DNA of 64,000 nucleotides, taken from positions 620,001 through 684,000 of the forward strand of contig CADCXD010000005.1 in NCBI GenBank assembly GCA_902806575.1, in the 5' to 3' direction. Source of the DNA: Jackrogersella multiformis. Lineage: Eukaryota; Ascomycota; Sordariomycetes; Xylariales; Hypoxylaceae. The position numbers and the translations under genes were made by a program. Position 1 is the first letter of the stretch. Each line of letters starts with the position of its first letter. The notes under the pieces are model-generated. The model did no database searches and was not told the DNA's origin. It worked only from the letters and a program-made list of their open reading frames with translations. Of this stretch, positions 57,522 to 64,000 are shown in pieces.

Positions 57522-58706
57522 ATTGCTGGGCTGCATTTGGTCAGGGGTGATAGCATTTGCTTCTACAATCTCTAGATGTCTAGGTAGTCAGTCACCTTTT
57601 ATTCCGATATATCGCTCATCGTGCATAGATGCTTAAGGTCTATTGTTTAAACATGGGCCCCTGATCCTCCTGTTACTCAGATTTCTAGTAAGGCCGCAGT
57701 TAACCGGCTTGCAGCCCTAGAAAGCACGGTATGAAGTACCAATAGGATGCTAAACATGATAGTCGATGAAACCCCTTAGGCAGCGGCGACGACTAGTATA
57801 AGGGGCTTCCAGCGACTATACGGGGCAAGGGGGGTTATTAATGGGATAATCCCTTCTACGACGCCAGCGACGGCAACGGCAAGAAGGTCAGGAATGGTTG
57901 TTACGGGGCGACAGCAAGGTCTGCGGTAGCTACAATACAACCCAGGAAAAAGGGTACAAGTTTTAATATGAAATTGTGTAATAATCAATATAAATGATAT
58001 ATTACCTATACCCTAAACCTACCTAGGTAACCATTCCTAACTGTATTGACACCATAAAATACGTGAAAATGATAGTAACAGTGTATGAGGATGATCGTAA
58101 TGTACCTGAATAGAATAGAAGAGAAGAATCAAGAGGTCCTCTCTTTATTTGAGATAGCTATTATTGCCTCATGTCCTTACATCTGCTCCCTTTTTGAAAA
58201 GACTTCAGCATCCTTGATGTACTTTTCGGATGTACCATGACTTTATCTTCTTCCATAATCTTCTCGGTACCAGTCTTATGGTTGGATAACAGCTTGATTA
58301 TTACAAGTCTAGGTTCTCTAAGCTACGGAGGTTCCAGCTATTAATATAACGACAACATGATGAGCTACCAGCTCTTTCTTATGACGTCGCAAAGTCTAAG
58401 CTATGAGCAGTAAGAGCTATCAAGACTTACTAATGCGTTATCGTGTACCTACTTAGGTACCTAGGAAAATGTTAAGCACCAAGTGGTCAGAAAGTGAGTC
58501 TTAGAATAGTTGTATTTCTTAAGAATCAAAGCGGAGCTAATATCTTAAAGTAAAGCTAATAGGTACAGAGCACAGGCCACCCTTAACGTACGGACCACCA
58601 TATTAAGTATAGACCACGTGCTTATAGCTCTTAACAATACTCCTTTAATAGAAAGAAAAATTAACGTCCTCGTTGGTTGTAAGTTAACATCTTATTAAAC
58701 CAATTT
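57522..58706. other. intergenic, no gene seen
   Basis: AT-rich. A CCTACCTAGGTA element lies near 58019 and another near 58450. A 70-codon minus-strand frame at 57776-57988 has no recognisable content. Confidence 0.55.
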
Positions 58707-59466
58707 TTAACGCTTAGTAGGTGTGTCAAGCACACATACATCGTCCTTATTATCATTATCGTCGTCGTCGCTAATCAGAATACCGTTATTGTCATCGGGT
58801 GACGTATCGTCGCAGACAAAGCGTAAATCGTTAAATTTATCGGGTGTTCGTGTCTTTATCATAGGTTTCGCAGCTGGTGACTTTAGGTAATCATTAATCG
58901 CGAAGATGGATGGGTTCATCCCGATTCTTTCAACGTACTGAGTTAGTTTAGCTCGCACCAGGCTGCGGAGGAATGCTTCCTGTCGACGCCTCGCTGGGAA
59001 CAGGAAAATTCTATTGATATAATAGTCCTCTTCATAGACGTGGTGTATCCATGGTGAATTGCAATTGATAAAGATATAATTAAGTTGAGGTGTTAATATG
59101 CTAGCTCAGGTTCGTCTTCAGATTGGTATTCGTTGGTGACTCTGAGATTATTTGTTCCGAGACCAGTTCAACTTCTAGCTCGGTTCGAGGAATGAAGGAC
59201 GAGCAGAGAGGCGCTAGGTTTCGACAGAAGTCTGCACTCAACTGTATGAGGTCTACCAATGAAATCTCGATTGTGTTGCGTCCAAGGAAAATTTTGTAGT
59301 CAAACGGACCTTTGCCTTCCCGTGCTCTGACCTCTGCGAGGGGCTTCGGAGGCTGCCCAGCTGTCCTGGGCTTCCGCGGCTTCTTGTGAACCTGAGGTTC
59401 ACCGTTGTCGTCTATCATTGATGAAATTGGAATCGACGTATCTCCGGCCTTCCTCTTCTTGTTGGC
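58707..59466 (-). pseudogene. hypothetical locus split over two frames
   Basis: Two minus-strand open frames lie end to end. The upstream frame (59418-59101, extending in frame to about 59466 after a CAG acceptor) encodes a basic segment (KKPRKPRTAGQPPKPLAE) and IFLGRNTIEISLVDLIQLSAD. It stops at TAG. The next frame opens right after that point and reads YYINRIFLFPARRRQEAF, LTQYVERIGMNPSIFAIND and an Asp-rich tail to 58707. No intron that rejoins them is evident, so this may be a frame-shifted gene, a repeat-encoded remnant or a gene with an intron I cannot place. The family is not recognised; the basic patch suggests a nuclear protein. Confidence 0.4.
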
Positions 59467-61798
59467 GGCTGTGCAGAGCTACCATATGTTAGGTATGTTC
59501 GGATATTTGCAAAGAATTAGAATGAATGTAATTGTTGTTATTTCTAAGTATAAGAAATGAAGTGACTTGTTGGTCATCTTCTACGTAATTAGGATAGTTG
59601 CTGATCCAGCATTCGAAGTATAGTGTTGGTATCTGAAGTTGAGTGGGCTAAATTGCTAACACAAGGTGCAGAGATCCGTGTGTTAATAAACGGTGTGTTA
59701 GGTTACCTAGGTAATTAATAGGTAGTTTAGTAAAGAGATAATTCAATAGAGAAAAGATGTGCTAATATTGGATCTATATAAACCAAAGGCTGCGCTGATT
59801 TGAATCATGGAGTTCAAGGTTTCAAATTCGAAATTTGGAACTTGCGTTGGTTAGCCTTGTTAAGGTTCCCAGAGAAAAGGGAGTGTATTATTAACTAGGA
59901 AGGACCCAAGGTTGAATCTCTCAGATTAAAGTTTGATTAAGAAACTCTCAGTGGTTAGCAAACTGATTATTATATCATTGATTATACGGTTGATTATATG
60001 ATTACTGTTAGGAAAACTTTATACGCCTGTTATTAGTACATAATATCCCCTGGTTAGTACCAAGCTACCTAGGTTAACCTACTGATCATTCATTACCTAG
60101 GTACCCAATTAATTAATTAATTTAGCTGTACCTACCTGTTCAAATACCATACTCGTTATATCAGATATACGCTGTCCTGATATATGAAATTCGGTAATCC
60201 GTGACTAGCTAATAGCACTAATGGCTATCGGCTTTCTAATGCGGTGACTTAAAGGGGTCGTGAAAAGTTAACCTACGAAATATCACAGTGTCTCCGGGGA
60301 CTCCTAATTCTAGCCAAAACATCGGCTGTCAAGTTTGGGCACATCAGCTTGCATTTGTGGCTATAGGCGAAGGTTGTCTACTCCAGAGTCTAGATTACTA
60401 GCGACGCTTCCTACCATGTTAGTCTTGTTCTCTAAAGATTTACCTTGTTTCCATTGATGCGAGACTGTTTATTCTAGATTTCTCACTTGTAGGGCAACAT
60501 GAAGTTTTAGATCGGCGGTGACCCTCTCGACAATCTAGAACCGCAAGGAATTTTCCATGACCTATGGAACCCATCCTCACAAGAGACATCGGGCCGAACA
60601 AGGTGAAGATCATTATCTTTCACTGAACTACTCTCCCACTCCTCCTTTCTCTCTGGGGACAGAGGGGAAGGGCCAATATATCAAGTGGATTGCTCTGTCT
60701 CAGAAAGGAGACTGGACCATCAACAATGTCGACAACCAACTCAGGTAGAATATCTTGAGGCTGTTCTATCGCAATACGTTCTAGGTTAGACCTTCCATAA
60801 AAGGTCTTTCCTTCATCCTCCTATAAATACTATGAAATTAAAGACATCATAGTGCTAGAAAATAGCCTCAGCGAAGCGAGTCCTCTAGCTCAAGGACAAA
60901 TGCCCACCAATGCAAAAGGGGTTTATCTTTACTATGGGCTGGCGACGCTGCGCTGCGGCAGGTATCTTTCTGACACATGGCCCAACCGGTCTGATGCATG
61001 TGAGACCGGGTGTACCTGGGGTAGGCCTAGAGATGTGGAACTTGTGGGGAGGGCATCGACCCACATCCTAGGTTCTCTCTACGAGATGGCAGATACGTGA
61101 GCGGCATGAAGTCCCCATGCTATTAAGGGACATGCACGCTCACTGCGAATGATCTCGAGGATCGTTTCAGATGATCATTAACGAGACACATCCCAACCAA
61201 GTATACGATACACTAATATACAAGGAGTGATTAGAGACGCAAAGGCGTGCGATCTACCATTGAAGAGTCAATTGATGTATGTTTTCAATGCATTTGACTT
61301 CGAAATACAGGCACAAATCACGAAGCTAACGGATGACACGACTTTTTGAGCACAACTTCAATCTTTGGTACTCACGTGACTCTCGATGAGACAATACCTA
61401 GTGCTCCAGGTATAGAAGTCACGTGTATTTTAATTCTCCACTTTTGGGGAAACACGGGGAAATGACGTAAGTTACCTACCTATATGCTTAGGTACATAAT
61501 AGATATATCACATAAGCAGCTAACTCATACAACTGAAGACAACCCAATACATACCTACCGATTATGGACTTTGCCAGTGTTACTTAAAATGCATTAAAAG
61601 GCAATCATATTATAACATTGATCTATCAAACATAGGATAAATCAACTTATAAATCATCGCGAGCTCTAGAAACTACCTAACCTAGATATGTCGAGAACTT
61701 TCCCTTAATCTAGGTTAACTGAACTCACTAAGTTAGGCCTGATGAATTCTGACTTTGCGAGTAACTCTAGTTAATAACCTGCGTCTTATTTTGATAAT
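59467..61798. other. 2.3-kb gene-poor stretch
   Basis: No gene supported. Two plus-strand open frames of 63 and 82 codons (60557-60748 and 60852-61100) have protein-like composition but no domain and no convincing splice junction; they may be remnants. TACCTAGGTACCC occurs near 60095. Confidence 0.5.
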
Positions 61799-63212
61799 AT
61801 GGCGAAAAAGCGCAAGGCGAATCCTAAGCTAGTCGCTAATCCTTTCATCAAGAAGAGGAATCTAGAATGGAGTCTAGGCCTTTCCGGTTTGACGTACCAT
61901 AGTGACCCAAGCGGATTAGAAGATGAGGGACCAAGTGCACCTGCAGTTGAGGCGGGCAAGGTCAACATCGAGGATCACCTAAGTTACTTCAGTGATCTTC
62001 TGTTGAAGGCTACGCTCTTGGCTTTTCCGCCAGGAATGCCAAGGCTCTCGATTGAGGACTACCGTAAGCTGTACGAAGCAAACTCAGGTAGTGCGAAAAG
62101 CGCGCATTTCATCGTGCACCAACATGATCACCCTATCGCAGGGACGCATTATGATCTTCGGCTTCAGATTAACGAGACAAGTAGTGCGTCGTGGGCCATA
62201 ATGTATGGGCTACCAGGCGATCCAAATAGCCGGCGCTTGAACAGGAACGCTACAGAGACGAGGATTCACTGTCTATGGGTGAGCTTTCGACGGCCTTTTT
62301 CGCTTACACACAGCATATTACTAACCATAATATTTCACGTAGAACCATCTCATTGAGACAGCCTCAACCTCGACCGGCTCGCTGCTTATCTGGGACACGG
62401 GAACGTACACCATTCTCCCGCCACGTGAGAGTAGCAAGCGAGCTAGTTCAAACTCACAATCAGAGGAGGAAGATGCATCCACCAAGCTTACTGAACAAGA
62501 AAAGCTTCATCGGGCCTTCCAGGCACGGAAGATCCGCATTCGGCTCAACGGCACGCGGCTGCCACACAACTACGTGCTGAATCTCCGTCTCACCAAGGAA
62601 GAAGACGTAGCCGGCCGTGCTAAGAGCATGCGCACGCCTAGAAGGCGACGAAGGCAGGGTGCCCCGTCAAGGGGAACAATAGGGAGAGGGCGGGGCACAG
62701 GAAAAGGCAAGGCTGTAGAACACGATACGAGCTCAGATTCAGACTCAGACCACAATTTCAGAGACAATAACGATGAAGATGAATCCGAACTAGTGAAGGC
62801 GCCCATTGAGGTGGTATCTGGGGAGACCGTTTCAGCGATAGAGCGCGAGATCCGCGAGCTGGAGGACGAAGAGGTGCGCCGGACGAATGCGTATAAGGGC
62901 GCGACCAACTCGATCGGCAGCGTCCACCAGCGGCGGTGGTACCTCTCGCTCGACAGGGAGGCGTGCGGGTTTGTGAAGAGACGAAAGGCTGGACAGACGG
63001 TCTGGGAATCTAACACGGATGAAGAGACCAAGGGGAGAGAGAAAATGGAGGATGTAGACGATAGTAGCAACCGGCTTACATTTCCGTTCTATGTCCGTGG
63101 GGCTGAAGTCGAGAGAAGCGTCGTGACTGGACGGACGGGGGCTGATGTGTTGAAGGATGAGGGTGTGCAGGGGTATGTTGGACGGAAAGGGTGGCGACCT
63201 GTATTGAACTAA
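61799..63212 (+). CDS. LigD-type 3'-phosphoesterase domain protein
   Basis: Two exons (61799-62278 and 62343-63212) with a 64-nt intron give 449 aa. FIVHQHDHPIAGTHYDLRL at 104-122 matches the core of the DNA ligase D phosphoesterase domain: His109, His117, Asp119 and Arg121. SWAIMYGLPGDPNSRRLNR continues it, and exon 2 adds TGSLLIWDTGTYTIL and KIRIRLNGTRLPHNYVLNL, completing the barrel. In bacterial LigD this domain removes 3'-phosphate and ribonucleotide ends before end joining. Here no ligase or primase domain is attached. The middle (residues about 270-340) is a Lys/Arg- and Ser/Glu-rich insert with likely nuclear signals (RRRRRQG). The end (WYLSLDREACGFVKRR) looks conserved. The role is inferred as DNA 3'-end processing in the nucleus. 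Confidence 0.88.
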
Positions 63213-64000
63213 GTGAGATTAATACTCGAAATGGTAAGTAGGTAATTATAATTGGTTTATTAATAATACTTTATTATTTTAAAATTTACGTTTAATCTTT
63301 TCACGATTAAAAGTCAAACATAATGCTGGAAAAATACGTATCTTACGTATAATTACTCTCGTTATTTGTCATTTATTCGGGCTGAGCAGGATAGGTTGTG
63401 AACAGCAAAAGCCGCTCTTGTAGGCGAGTCCTTTACACAATAGGAGCTTCGCCCTCCTGGGCCAGACGGCGTTCCCTTTGTGCTCTCCATAGTCCACCCA
63501 CATTGGTATAACGCCACTTCTGAGACTACAGCTGATAGCTGACTGTGTATTATTTGGATACACAGGGGTGGAATGTTATTAGGAAAACCGTTTCGTGGGC
63601 CTCAAGGCTCCCTTAGCATGGGCAAAGGCATTGCTATGATCCTGCCGAAGGAAAGGCCCAGCTCGGTTAAAACAGGTAGGACCCGGTAAACCTCAGATGC
63701 CAAATACCCCGATTAAACAGCTATAGTTAGGTGAAAAAAAAACTCTCATTAAGAGGCAGGAATATGGATGTACGATAATAGGATTTCCTATGGATCTAAC
63801 CTAGTAGTCTACTCCTCAGCTATCAATCTAAGCCTTCGTGGGTTTTTGGATTAACCCTTAAAAGAAGAGCCCCCTAAAATCTCTTCAACGAACGCCGTAA
63901 AGATCTACTTGAACTAACCTCAAAATACTGATACCTTTTAAATCAAGAAAGCCCCAGTACGTGCTTATCTATTAAGTCAGACTGACAGGAGTATTAATAT
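63213..64000. other. right edge, no supported gene
   Basis: AT-rich sequence followed by a 64-codon minus-strand frame (63369-63563) that I cannot identify. It may be the edge of a repeat or of a gene outside the window. Confidence 0.5.

Overview
The window is nuclear DNA of a filamentous ascomycete (Pezizomycotina, probably Sordariomycetes; the order is inference). Genes are broken by short introns of about 47-170 nt with GT..AG ends, intergenic stretches are AT-rich, and the gene set (highly reducing PKS, NRPS-like carboxylate reductase, fungal P450, MFS drug pumps, mitochondrial NADH-cytochrome b5 reductase) is typical of these fungi. Splice models were assembled by hand. Each spliced length is divisible by three and keeps the expected motifs in frame.

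Left and centre, about 0.8-37.8 kb: a candidate secondary-metabolite gene cluster. A complete 2616-aa highly reducing PKS (KS-AT-DH-MT-ER-KR-ACP, minus strand) is divergent from a secreted berberine-bridge-type FAD oxidase. Then come a crotonase-like protein, a 1058-aa A-T-R adenylate-forming reductase, an Old Yellow Enzyme, a small bZIP-type regulator, a small DUF3237-like protein, a DHA1 MFS exporter, a secreted TRI14-like protein, an aldo-keto reductase, a monocarboxylate-type MFS transporter and a P450. The PKS has no thioesterase or reductase domain of its own. The stand-alone reductase and the redox enzymes suggest a reduced, C-methylated polyketide (possibly an acid, aldehyde or alcohol) that is tailored by oxidation and exported. 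Substrates and product are inference.

Right, about 38-64 kb: less clearly connected genes. These are a secreted GH29 alpha-L-fucosidase, MCR1-type NADH-cytochrome b5 reductase (with a GC-AG intron), a PAF-acetylhydrolase-family lipase, a 1156-aa disordered protein with a Cys-rich C terminus, an EasG/NmrA-type NAD(P)-binding protein, a SnoaL-like protein, a frame-broken hypothetical locus and a stand-alone LigD-type 3'-phosphoesterase. They lie among long gene-poor stretches.

Intergenic DNA carries many copies of a short palindrome (TACCTAGGTA and overlapping GGTACC units), concentrated around 28.1-28.8 kb and 48.8-49.6 kb, plus several microsatellites and AT-rich blocks. I found no rRNA, tRNA, CRISPR array or intact transposon.
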